A stretch of 64,000 nucleotides of DNA from positions 1 to 64,000 of the forward strand of contig NZ_WBZB01000024.1 in assembly GCF_009017255.1 (NCBI RefSeq), given 5' to 3'. The position numbers were made by a program, and so were the translations under genes. This DNA is from Alkaliphilus serpentinus. GTDB lineage: Bacteria; Bacillota; Clostridia; Peptostreptococcales; Natronincolaceae. Below the pieces are notes generated by a model. It was given only the letters and a program-made list of their open reading frames with translations. It did no database searches and had not been told where the DNA came from. Shown piece by piece: positions 35,333 through 45,200 of the stretch; positions within the stretch are counted from its first letter, which is position 1; every line of letters begins with the position of its first letter.

Positions 35333-35596
35333 ATGAAGAACATAATTGTATTTGGCAGTAAGCACTGACCAGACTGTGAACCTATGAAAGAGTTTCTTTC
35401 AAAAAATGATATTAAGCATACTTATATTGAAATTACCGATAGCATGGCAAATCTTAAAGCATTTTTAAAGTATCGGGATAACCGCAAGGAGTTTGATTCC
35501 ATAAAAAAATATGGTAGCGTGGGGATTCCGGCAATTGTTGTAAATGAAGGAGAAAAGATTTTCTTTGAGATACCCAATATAGATGAACTTAAATAG
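35333..35596 (+). CDS. Glutaredoxin/thioredoxin-like selenoprotein with UPDC active site
   Basis: 87 residues if TGA 35366-35368 (codon 12) is selenocysteine. Strong AGGAGG sits seven bases before ATG 35333. The start MKNIIVFGSKH leads to U12-P13-D14-C15, i.e. a CxxC redox motif with Sec in the first position, at the normal place after the first beta strand of a thioredoxin fold. VGIPAIVV near residue 64 is the cis-Pro loop. The frame stays open to 35596, and a hairpin of SECIS geometry follows the TGA. It may be a thiol/selenol oxidoreductase; partner unknown. Calling from ATG 35384 loses the active site. Confidence 0.9.
35385..35401 (+). promoter_or_regulatory. SECIS hairpin of the glutaredoxin-like selenoprotein
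   Basis: TGAAAGA-GTT-TCTTTCA is a perfect 7-bp stem with a GUU loop. The loop begins 24 bases after the UGA, inside the bacterial window, and shows the expected GU at the apex. Confidence 0.65.
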
Positions 35597-35722
35597 CTAA
35601 ATTGTAGGATATTTAATGTAGGAGCTTAAGCTCTTTCTTTCATATAAAGGGTGGTCTTTAGTGGGAGTAGGCCCTATAATAGTATTAAAAAAGTATTTTT
35701 GATTACCTAAGGGGGATAACCA

Positions 35723-36397
35723 ATGGAAAAGAGATTTATCATCATAAGCTCCATACTGGCCTGCCTGTTCTTATACTATGTAGAACAAATAATGGCTACA
35801 AGCTACATCATTAAAACCCTTTTAAAAATCATTCTATTTACAGCCATACCCTATATCTACATTCGATATATTGAGAAATCTAGCCTGAAGAAGCATTTAA
35901 AGTTTAAGGGTATGATGCTAAAACAATTGAAACTGGGGCTTCTATTAGGCTCTATAGCCTTTGTCGTAATCATCATCACCTATATCACCACCAAAGATAT
36001 TATAGATTTTAATGGAATTATACAGGAACTAGAGAATAAGTCCAAGATAACCCCGGCAAATTTCATTGCTGTAGGCTTGTATATCACCTTTGGAAACTCC
36101 TTTCTTGAAGAATTTTTCTTCAGGGGCTTTGTATTCTTAAATCTATACAATCTAAAAAATAAATGGCTAGCCTATATTTTTTCATCTACACTATTTGCTA
36201 TATACCATATTGGTATATTTAAAACCTGGTTTAATATTTGGTTAACGGGATTGGCCCTTATAGGTCTTATCGTTACAGCCTTGGTTTTAAACTGGCTTAA
36301 TACAAAATCTCAAAGCTTTCTAAATTCTTGGATTGTACATATACTAGCCGATAGTGCCATAATACTAATTGGTATGAGACTTTTTAAAATTATATAA
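35723..36397 (+). CDS. CPBP-family membrane protease (CAAX-protease-like)
   Basis: 224 residues, about six to eight membrane helices. The family's catalytic motifs are visible: EEFFFRG (EExxxR) at about 131-137, a histidine in FAIYHIGIF at about 160, and NSWIVHILADSA near the C-terminus as the third motif. Bacterial CPBP proteins are glutamic-type intramembrane proteases, or scaffolds in bacteriocin immunity and surface-protein handling. The gene is alone between the selenoprotein gene and a terminator. ATG 35723 follows AAGGGGGAT. Substrate unknown. Confidence 0.85.
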   Translation: MEKRFIIISSILACLFLYYVEQIMATSYIIKTLLKIILFTAIPYIYIRYIEKSSLKKHLKFKGMMLKQLKLGLLLGSIAFVVIIITYITTKDIIDFNGIIQELENKSKITPANFIAVGLYITFGNSFLEEFFFRGFVFLNLYNLKNKWLAYIFSSTLFAIYHIGIFKTWFNIWLTGLALIGLIVTALVLNWLNTKSQSFLNSWIVHILADSAIILIGMRLFKII

Positions 36398-36412
36398 CCT
36401 ACAATTTTCAAC

Positions 36413-36446
36413 TGTCAGAGGGAAATAATCCTCTGGCATTTTTTTA
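36413..36446 (+). terminator. Intrinsic terminator of the CPBP protease gene
   Basis: GTCAGAGG-GAAATAAT-CCTCTGGC with eight base pairs (one G-U), followed by ATTTTTTT. Confidence 0.85.
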
Positions 36447-36564
36447 TTTGATGAATAGTTCTTTCTAGCCTATATTACTTATATCCACTGGACTTCAAAG
36501 GCTAAAGGCAATTCTATATGTATATATATTCTGCATTTTTCAAAGAATATATCTAAATCAAATG

Positions 36565-36587
36565 ATGGATATAGGCCTTATATCCAT
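36565..36587 (+). promoter_or_regulatory. Leader hairpin before the sugar-nucleotidyltransferase gene
   Basis: ATGGATATA-GGCCT-TATATCCAT, a perfect 9-bp stem about 25 bases before the ribosome site, followed by TATTTT. It could be an attenuator or a protein-binding site. Confidence 0.4.
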
Positions 36588-36625
36588 TATTTTAATAGGA
36601 TTTTTTCAGATAAGGAGTGATTACA

Positions 36626-39079
36626 ATTAAGGGGATCATTATGGCAGGAGGAAAGGGCACAAGATTAAGACCACTTACCTGTAGTTTACCAAAACCAATG
36701 GTACCAATTATTAATAAACCCGTAATGGAATATACAGTGAAGCTACTGAAAAATCATAATATTACCGATGTTGCAGTGACAACGGCCTATCTACCAGAGC
36801 TTATTACAGAATATTTTAAAGGAGGAGAGGAGTGGGGGGTTCATCTTAGCTATTATATGGAGGATCATCCCCTAGGAACTGGGGGAAGTGTTAGGAATGC
36901 TGAGGAGTACATCGATGAAACCTTCATTGTTATAAGTGGAGATGCCTTAACGGACTTAAATATAACCGATGCTATAGAATATCACAGAAGAAAGAGAGCA
37001 AAGGTTACTCTGGTATTAAAAAGGGAGCCAGAGCCTATAGAATATGGAGTGGTTATCACAAATCATGAGGGTAGAATAACGAGATTTTTAGAGAAGCCCA
37101 GCTGGGGAGAAGTATTTAGCAATACCGTAAATACAGGAATTTATATTATTGAACCAGAGGTAATGAATTATTACAGCAAAGGGGATAACTTTGATTTTAG
37201 TAAGGATTTGTTCCCAAAATTATTAAAGGATCATATTCCTATGTATGGATACATAACAGAAGATTATTGGTGCGATATTGGAGATTTAAAATCCTATAAA
37301 GAAACTCAATTTGATATCTTAGAGGGAAAGGTGAAGGTTGAAATAGAGGGCAATAAAATCACCGATGGGGTGTGGATTGGCGAAGGTACAAGGGTTCATG
37401 AGGATGCAGAGATCATTCCCCCGGCATATATAGGAAGGGATTCCTCAATAGCTCCCTGTAAAATAGGACCCTATGCTGTGATATCGGATAATTGCATTAT
37501 AGAGAGGGCTGCTTCCTTTAAAAAAGCTATCATGTGGAAGGATTCAAAGATTGCTGAAGAAACTCATTTTAGTGGAGGGGTTGCCTGTAACAAGGTGGAT
37601 ATTAAGAGTAAGGTTAATTTTTTAGAGAACGCTGTTATTGGGGAAGGCAGCATGCTATCGGAGGGGGTCATGGTAAAGCCGGATATTAAAATATGGCCCC
37701 ATAAAAAGGTAGAAGCTAAAACCGTAATTAATCAAAATCTTATTTGGGGAACAAAGGCTTCTAAAACGGTTTTTGGCTATAGAGATATTTCTGGATATTT
37801 GAATTTAGATATAACCCCCGAGTTTGCAGTTGGAATGGGCTCGGCCTTTGCTACTATCCTAAAGGGAGGAACCATCGTTGTAAGTGACGATCAAACCAAT
37901 GGAAGCTTTATAGTAAGAAGCTCCATTATAACGGGGATACACGCCTCAGGTGGACAAGCAATTTATCTACCCAACTCGATTATTCCAATGAATCGCTTTG
38001 CAGTCAAGTACCATCAAGCCGATGGAGGCATCCATATCCGAACTGACTACTTAGATAAAAATAAAATCTATATTGATTTCATTGATAAGAATGGAGCCAA
38101 TATTTCTAGAAGCAAGGAAAGGGAAATGGAAAATCTATTAAATCGGGGAGATTTTTCAAGATGCAATGCCGACAGAATGAGACAAACTGTAACGATAGAG
38201 AACTTTTCATCCCTGTATATTAAAAAGGGAATCGATTTTATAGAAAATCAAGATAAAATTAAGCATAGCCAGATTAAGGTGGCCGTTGCATCCAATTCAG
38301 CAACTCAAATCAGACTGACTAAGGAGTATCTACATCAGCTGGGTTGTAGAGTAGAGGACTATAGCTCTAAGGGATTAAATTCAATGGAAGAGCACATAGA
38401 GAACTTGAAAAATCAGGTACTGGAGAAGAAGGCTAACTTTGGAGCATTGATTAGTGAAAATGGTGAAGACATTATCATAGTTGATGATCATGGGAATCTA
38501 ATAGATTTAGATAAGTATTTATTGTTGGCAGCCTTAATAGCCATGAAAAAAGAATCCAAGGATGCTATAGTTCTTCCCTATACAGCCCCCAATATCCTGG
38601 AGAGAATGGCTGAAAACTATAAGGTAGAGGTAAAGAGAACCAAGTCTAATCCCTCAAGCATTATGAATGAAATGCTAAGCCTAACCGATGAGAGTTTTCC
38701 CATACAATATGTTTTAAACTATAATGCCGTATGGGCAATGGGGATCATTATTGACTTAATCGTTGCAAAAGACTTGAAAATCAGTGATTTAGCTGAAGAG
38801 ATACCAAATTATTATTATTTGAAGGAAGAGATTCCTTGTGATTGGAAGGATAAAGGAAGGGTTATTAAGGAATTAATTGCTGAGAATAGGGAGGAAGACC
38901 TCGAGCTCTTCGAAGGTGTTAAGATAAAAGATGATAAAGGATGGGCATTAATATTGCCTGATCACGAAAAACCCATTTTTAAACTATACACTGAAGGTTT
39001 TTCAGAAGAATATGCTCAGGAGCTATCGGGATTCTTCAGTAAGAAGATTAAGGATTTGCTAGGAAATCAGAGACAATAA
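36626..39079 (+). CDS. Sugar-phosphate nucleotidyltransferase fused to phosphomannomutase-like domain
   Basis: About 817 residues. Residues 1-235 are a nucleotidyltransferase: KGIIMAGGKGTRLRPLT, SLPKPMVPI, the metal site GDALTD and the sugar loop EKPSWGE. About 250-370 form left-handed beta-helix hexapeptides. The rest resembles phosphomannomutase, but the phosphoserine loop reads GIHASGGQAI, and ISENGED stands where DxDGDR should bind metal, so mutase activity is doubtful. An in-frame TAA (36611) leaves GTG 36617, which overlaps the AAGGAG ribosome site, or ATT 36626, eight bases after it and giving the family start MKGIIMAGG. I use ATT. It probably supplies or regulates activated sugar for the glucan synthase downstream. 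Confidence 0.85.
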   Translation: MKGIIMAGGKGTRLRPLTCSLPKPMVPIINKPVMEYTVKLLKNHNITDVAVTTAYLPELITEYFKGGEEWGVHLSYYMEDHPLGTGGSVRNAEEYIDETFIVISGDALTDLNITDAIEYHRRKRAKVTLVLKREPEPIEYGVVITNHEGRITRFLEKPSWGEVFSNTVNTGIYIIEPEVMNYYSKGDNFDFSKDLFPKLLKDHIPMYGYITEDYWCDIGDLKSYKETQFDILEGKVKVEIEGNKITDGVWIGEGTRVHEDAEIIPPAYIGRDSSIAPCKIGPYAVISDNCIIERAASFKKAIMWKDSKIAEETHFSGGVACNKVDIKSKVNFLENAVIGEGSMLSEGVMVKPDIKIWPHKKVEAKTVINQNLIWGTKASKTVFGYRDISGYLNLDITPEFAVGMGSAFATILKGGTIVVSDDQTNGSFIVRSSIITGIHASGGQAIYLPNSIIPMNRFAVKYHQADGGIHIRTDYLDKNKIYIDFIDKNGANISRSKEREMENLLNRGDFSRCNADRMRQTVTIENFSSLYIKKGIDFIENQDKIKHSQIKVAVASNSATQIRLTKEYLHQLGCRVEDYSSKGLNSMEEHIENLKNQVLEKKANFGALISENGEDIIIVDDHGNLIDLDKYLLLAALIAMKKESKDAIVLPYTAPNILERMAENYKVEVKRTKSNPSSIMNEMLSLTDESFPIQYVLNYNAVWAMGIIIDLIVAKDLKISDLAEEIPNYYYLKEEIPCDWKDKGRVIKELIAENREEDLELFEGVKIKDDKGWALILPDHEKPIFKLYTEGFSEEYAQELSGFFSKKIKDLLGNQRQ

Positions 39080-39084
39080 AGAAC

Positions 39085-39200
39085 ATAGACCCTTAAAAAC
39101 CATGATTTTTTTCTTTGTTGCAGTATTCTTGCGTACATCTGCATACGCGGCAATGGCTGGTTTTCCTTACGTAACCATATTAATGGTTTTTAGGGTCTAT
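39085..39200. mobile_element. MITE-like element A
   Basis: 116 bases bounded by inverted repeats: ATAGACCCTTAAAAACCAT (39085-39103) and ATGGTTTTTAGGGTCTAT (39183-39200), 18 matches with one extra base. The core has CTTGCGTA...ATACGC.GCAA..GCTGG.TTTCC, also present in element B at 55181. No coding sequence. It separates the nucleotidyltransferase and glucan synthase genes. Confidence 0.6.
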
Positions 39201-39259
39201 ATTTAATTGGGAACCCTATGATTTTAGAAATTGCATTTGCTGAGAGGTGATTATTAAAT

Positions 39260-42200
39260 ATGCTATATAGGATGAAGGACTATTACAATGTGAAAAGGGA
39301 TAAGATTGCCTATATGAAGGATATATTATTGAACATTGAAGATTTAGGGGATCATGGAAGAGAAATTGCTAAAGAACACACTGTTGTCAGAGGAAAGAGA
39401 ACCAAAAAGCTTACATTTAGATTAGATTATAACTTCAAGGAAATTGTTGAAGTTTATTTGAGTTTAAGTGATAAAAGCAAAAATAGAAGGGAAATTTCTC
39501 CTCCGGCAGAATGGTTGTTAGACAATTTTTATAAAATAGAGGAGCAGGTTAAAGAAATAAAGCAGGCTTTAATGGCGGAAAGATATTCGCGGTTTGATCT
39601 TCTAGATAATGGCTTATTAAAGGGCTACCCCAGGGTATATGTTATTGCCATGGAGATGGTATCCCATACCGATGGTAGAATTGATGAGGACACGATTAAG
39701 CACTTTATTAGAGCCTATCAATCTAAGGCTGTACTTGCCACAAAGGAGATATGGTCGATTTCCTTGATGATTAAACTGGCTTTAATAGAAAATATCAGAG
39801 TAATTTGCGAAAGAATTAGGGCTACAGAAGGAGAATGGCTTAAGGCTGAAGGGGCTATAAATCACAAGAGTCACCAGCTACTGGAGCTGGTGAAGGAAAA
39901 CTTTGAAAATCATCAGGGAGTTAATTCATCATACATAGAGCATCTTCTTAAAAGGCTAAGACGAGAAGGAATAGAGTCGGGAGAAATAATAGGATATATT
40001 GAGAAGAGGCTTATGGATTATGATATTAGTATATCTCAGCTAATAGAAGAGGAACATCGATCACAGGCTGGAAGAAAAATATCCATAGGCAATGCTATAA
40101 CAAGCTTAAATGCTATAGCCTCCATAGATTGGAATGATATTTTTGAAAGCCTCAGCATCGTTGAAGAAATATTAAGGAAGGATCCCTTGGAGGTTTATAA
40201 GACCATGGACTTTGAGTCCAGGGATTATTATAGAAGACAAATCGATATAATAGCAAAAAAAAATCATTTATCGGAGCGCAGGGTAGCAAAGGCAGCACTG
40301 GAACTTGCCGAAGGAAGCCATAAGAAGGGTTTAAAGGATAAAACCAGTCATGTAGGCTATTATATTGTAGATAAGGGAAGAAAACAGCTTATGAGTCAAC
40401 TAGGCTTATCAAAAGACCAGGTGAGGCCTAAAAGGCTATCCCATTACTTTTTATCAATTGCCATCATAGCTGCTATTGTAATTTTGGTTAGCCTATTACA
40501 GCTACCACCTTCAGAAGCCTTAAGCCTTTATATTTTAACAATCATTTTATTAATGATTCCTGCCAGTAGTATTGCCGTTATACTAACTAATTGGAGGTAT
40601 ATGACTACAGTACCACCCGTGTTTATGCCTAGAATTGAATTTAAAGAGGGAATCCCAAGGAAGGCAGCAACAATGGTTGTGGTGCCTACTTTATTGACAA
40701 GTCCCCAAAGGGCTAAAGAGCTTACAGAAATGCTGGAGGTTTATTACTTAGCCAATAAAGAGGAAAACTTGTATTTTGCATTAGTGGGAGACTTTAAGGA
40801 TGGAGATTACGAGGATTCTCCAGAGGATGAGGAGATTCTAAATACTGCCATCGACGGAATTAAGGCTTTAAACCATAAATATAGCAAGGATGTTGAGCTG
40901 TTTCATTATTTCCATAGGAAAAGACAACTTTCTAAAACTCAGAAAAAATGGATGGGCTGGGAGCGAAAACGGGGAGCCTTGGTGGAGCTTAATCAACTGC
41001 TCAAGGGCTCAAAATCCACCAGCTATCAGACCATTACGGGGAACTTAGGAAATTTCGCCGAATTAAAATACATCATAACCATTGATGCAGATACCATCCT
41101 ACCAATAGATGCAGCTAAAAGTCTTATCGGTATAATGTCCCATCCCTTAAATCATCCAGTGGTTGACATGGAAAGAGGCATCGTTACAGAGGGATATGGA
41201 TTAATTCAACCAAGGATTAAGGAGGATTTTGAAAGCGCCAATAAATCAGCCTTCACTAAAATATTTGCTGGAGATGGAGGGATAGATCCCTACACAACTG
41301 TATTTTCTGATGTTTATCAGGATCTTTTTGGTGAGGGAATTTTTACTGGAAAGGGAATTTATCATTTAGAGTTGTTTAATAGACTATTGACCGATGCAAT
41401 ACCAGATCATACAGTATTAAGCCATGACTTGTTGGAGGGAAGCTATTTAAGAACAGGTTTAGCAACAGATGTAGAGCTAATAGATGGGTTTCCAGCTAAA
41501 TATAGCTCCTATATCAAAAGGCTTCATCGATGGGTTAGGGGAGATTGGCAACTGATAAGGTGGCTTCCATCAAGGATTCAAAACAGAAGGGGGAAAACCA
41601 TCGATAATCCCCTCTCTAGACTGTCTAAATGGAAGATTATCGATAATCTAAGGAGAAGCTTAGTATCTGTTAGTTTAACAGTACTGATTGTTGCTGCAGC
41701 CTTGATACTACCAGGAAGCTTTCTATGGTGGTTAGCTATAACCCTTTTCACCTTGAGCCTCCCCTTGCTAACGGGGGGAATCAATCAAATGAGGGGAATG
41801 ATTCATTCAACAGATGGAGTCGGTAATGGCCTTTTAGCTACTGGTTTAGGAAAAAACTTAAAGTACGTTGTATTAACCTTTGTATTTTTGCCCTTTGAAG
41901 CCTATGTCATGATGGATGCCATCATAAAGGCTCTATTCAGGATGTTTATTTCTAAGGAGAAGCTTTTAGAATGGGTTCCAATAGCTGATGTTGAGAGTAA
42001 GCAAAAAGGGGATTTTGAAAGCTTTATCTATCAAATGAAGTCGGCTCCTGTGATATCTATAGCCCTTTTGTTGGCTGTGGTTTTATATAGACCCCAACAC
42101 CTAGCTTATATTATCCCTATATGTGCTTTGTGGCTTGTCTCCCCTTGGATTGCCTATTACATCAGTAGAGAAGAAACAATAAAGCCTGAGGAGCTTTTAC

Positions 42201-45200
42201 CCCATGAGGAGAAGGTGCTAAGGCGGATAGCAAGAAAAACCTGGGGATATTTTGAAGACCTTGCCAATGAAGAGAACAATTATCTGCCTCCCGACAACCT
42301 TCAAATTGAGCCTGAAAATGGTGTTGCCCATAGAACCTCTCCAACCAACATAGGCTTTTATCTATTGGCCATTGTAACGGCCCGGGACTTTGGTTACATC
42401 ACCACCTCCAAAATGGTGGCAGACATAAAAGAATGTATAACTACAATCGAAAGAATGGAGACCTGGAAGGGTCATCTCTTTAATTGGTATGATACTAGGT
42501 CCTTAAGGGTTTTAAAGCCCAGTTATGTTTCAACCGTTGATAGTGGAAACTTCATAACCTATTTGATAACCTTAAGCTCTTCTTTGGAGGATATATTAAA
42601 TAGTCCCTTAATCAATCCTAAGCTATTGGAAGGCTTACTGGATACCATGGAGGAAGAGGAAGAAAACCATCCATATAGAAAGAGGATAGAGGAGGCTTTA
42701 AAGGATAAATTAACCCTGAATAAGTGGCTGCAATTAGTGGAGGAACTGTCGGAGTATCAAGAGAAGATCGACAAAAAAAGCCATAAAACCAGAGGTCACA
42801 TTGAAGGGATTAAAAATGATTTAGAATATTATCTACCTTCGAAAAATTATTTGGATATTATTGAGTTTCAAATTAAAGATAAAGAAGCCCAAAAGCTACT
42901 AGATGCCACTGCTTCATTAATGGAGTTGGAGGGAATCTATTTGAGTAGCATAAAGGAAATTGAAGCCTTTGATAAGGTAGATCCGAAGCTGGAGCTGCAA
43001 ATTAAATTATTGAAGGCTGAGCTGATTAACCTATTAGGTAGAGTTGAGGGCTTTAAGCTAGAGGCTATGGGTCTTAAGGACAAAATAGATAAGCTTGTGG
43101 GCCAGGTGGAGTTTACTCACTTATATGATTCAAAACGGAATCTTTTTTCTATTGGCTACAATGGCGAAGAGGAGAGGTTAACCAATTCCTATTACGACCT
43201 TTTGGCCTCAGAGGTTAGAGCCACCAGTTATTTAGCAATTGCTAGAAAGGAAGTTCCCAAGAAACATTGGTTTAGAATGGGAAGAAGGCTGGCAAGGATC
43301 AATGGCAATAAAAGCTTAATTTCTTGGACAGGAACCATGTTTGAATACTTTATGCCCTATTTAATCATGAAGGAGTATAGAGGCACCCTATGGTCTGAAA
43401 CCTATAAGGCAGTATTGAAGGCTCAAAAAAAATTTGGAGAAATCAGGCGGGCTCCTTGGGGTGTATCGGAATCCGGCTACTATGCCTTTGATCTTCAGCT
43501 GAACTATCAATACCAAGCCTTTGGTATACCTGATTTAGGACTAAAACGGGGGCTGGCGGATTATACAGTAATATCTCCCTATTCAACGCTACTGGCATTA
43601 CCTTATCAACCGAAGGAGGCCTTTAGAAATGTTACAAGGCTCATTGAGGAAGGTCTAGAGGGACAATATGGCTTCTATGAGGCTGTAGACTACTCTCCCA
43701 TTATGGTTAAGGGAAAAGGAAGAGAGATTATTAGAAGTTTTATGGCCCATCATCAGGGGATGATCTTTGTATCTTTGAATAACTACTTCCATCATCAGAT
43801 TATGCAGAGACGGTTTCATAGTCAACCTCTAATAAAGGCAGTAGAACAGTTGTTACAAGAAAAGCTACCTACTAGAGCCATCATAGCTAATGAATATATT
43901 AGCAGAACGGCACCCATCAGAGATAACGATTGTAATTTTGAAAGGAGTTACCGTGTATTGGGGGAGCCGGAGGAATATCCACCCAAATGTCATCTTCTAT
44001 CCAATGGCAGCTACTCTTTGATGATCACTTCAGGAGGGACTGGATATAGTAAAAAAGGAGAAATGCAAATAACAAGATGGAGGGAAGACCCCATCCAAGA
44101 CCAATATGGAAACTTTATATTTTTCAGAAATACTATAACCAATGATACGTGGTCTGGAACCTATGAACCCTTATATGATAAGCCAGATGGCTATAAAGTA
44201 ATATTTTCACCTGATAAAGCTGAATTTCTTTGTAGAAATGATGTTATAGACACCCATACAGAGGTGATTGTTTCACCTGAGGACAATGTTGAAATAAGAA
44301 AAACTACATTAACCAATCATAGCAATCAGCCTATCATCATTGAGGCCACCAGCTATCAGGAGGTTATTCTAAATGCAGCAGCAGCAGATATGGCCCATCC
44401 AGCCTTTAGTAATTTATTTGTCATTACAGAGGCCCTTCCTGAGTATGAAGCCCTATTGGCTTCCCGCAGAAGGAGGGAGGAAAGGGATCGTGAAAGATGG
44501 CTATTCCATACAGTGGTGATAAAGGGTGAGACCGTTGGTGGCACTCAATATGAAACCAATAGAGGTAATTTCATTGGAAGAGGTAGAGATATTTCCAATC
44601 CAGCAGCCATTACTCAACCCCTTACCAACAGTGTGGGTATTGCCATAGATCCTATTGTAAGCATAAGAAGGACTGTCAAGATAGATGGGGGAAAATCCGT
44701 AGAAATCAGTTACATCACTGGAATCGAGGATACAAAAAAAGCAGCGATAGATCTTGTTCGAAAATATAGTGATTCCTCAGCTATAGAAAGGTCATTCCAG
44801 CTGGCCCATACCAGAAGCCAGGTGGAGGCTGCCTACCTTAACCTGAAATCTGGAGAAATAACCCTATATGAGGATATGCTTTCCCACATAATTTATATCA
44901 GTCCTCTAAAGGAAAAGTATCATGAGGTTATAATGAAAAACAGCAAGGGGCAATCGGCCCTATGGCCCTATGGAATATCTGGGGATTTACCCATTATATT
45001 GATGACCATTGGAAAGGCTTCAGAAATTGATTTGGTAGAGGAGGCCCTTAAGGCCCATGAGTATTTTAAGACAAAAGGTTTACGGGTGGACTTGGTTATC
45101 CTAAATGAAGACGAATCCAATTATCTTCAATCTCTACAACGGATGCTAACAGATCTGGTTATTTCCAGTCAGGGAAGTCATCTACTGGATCAACCTGGGG

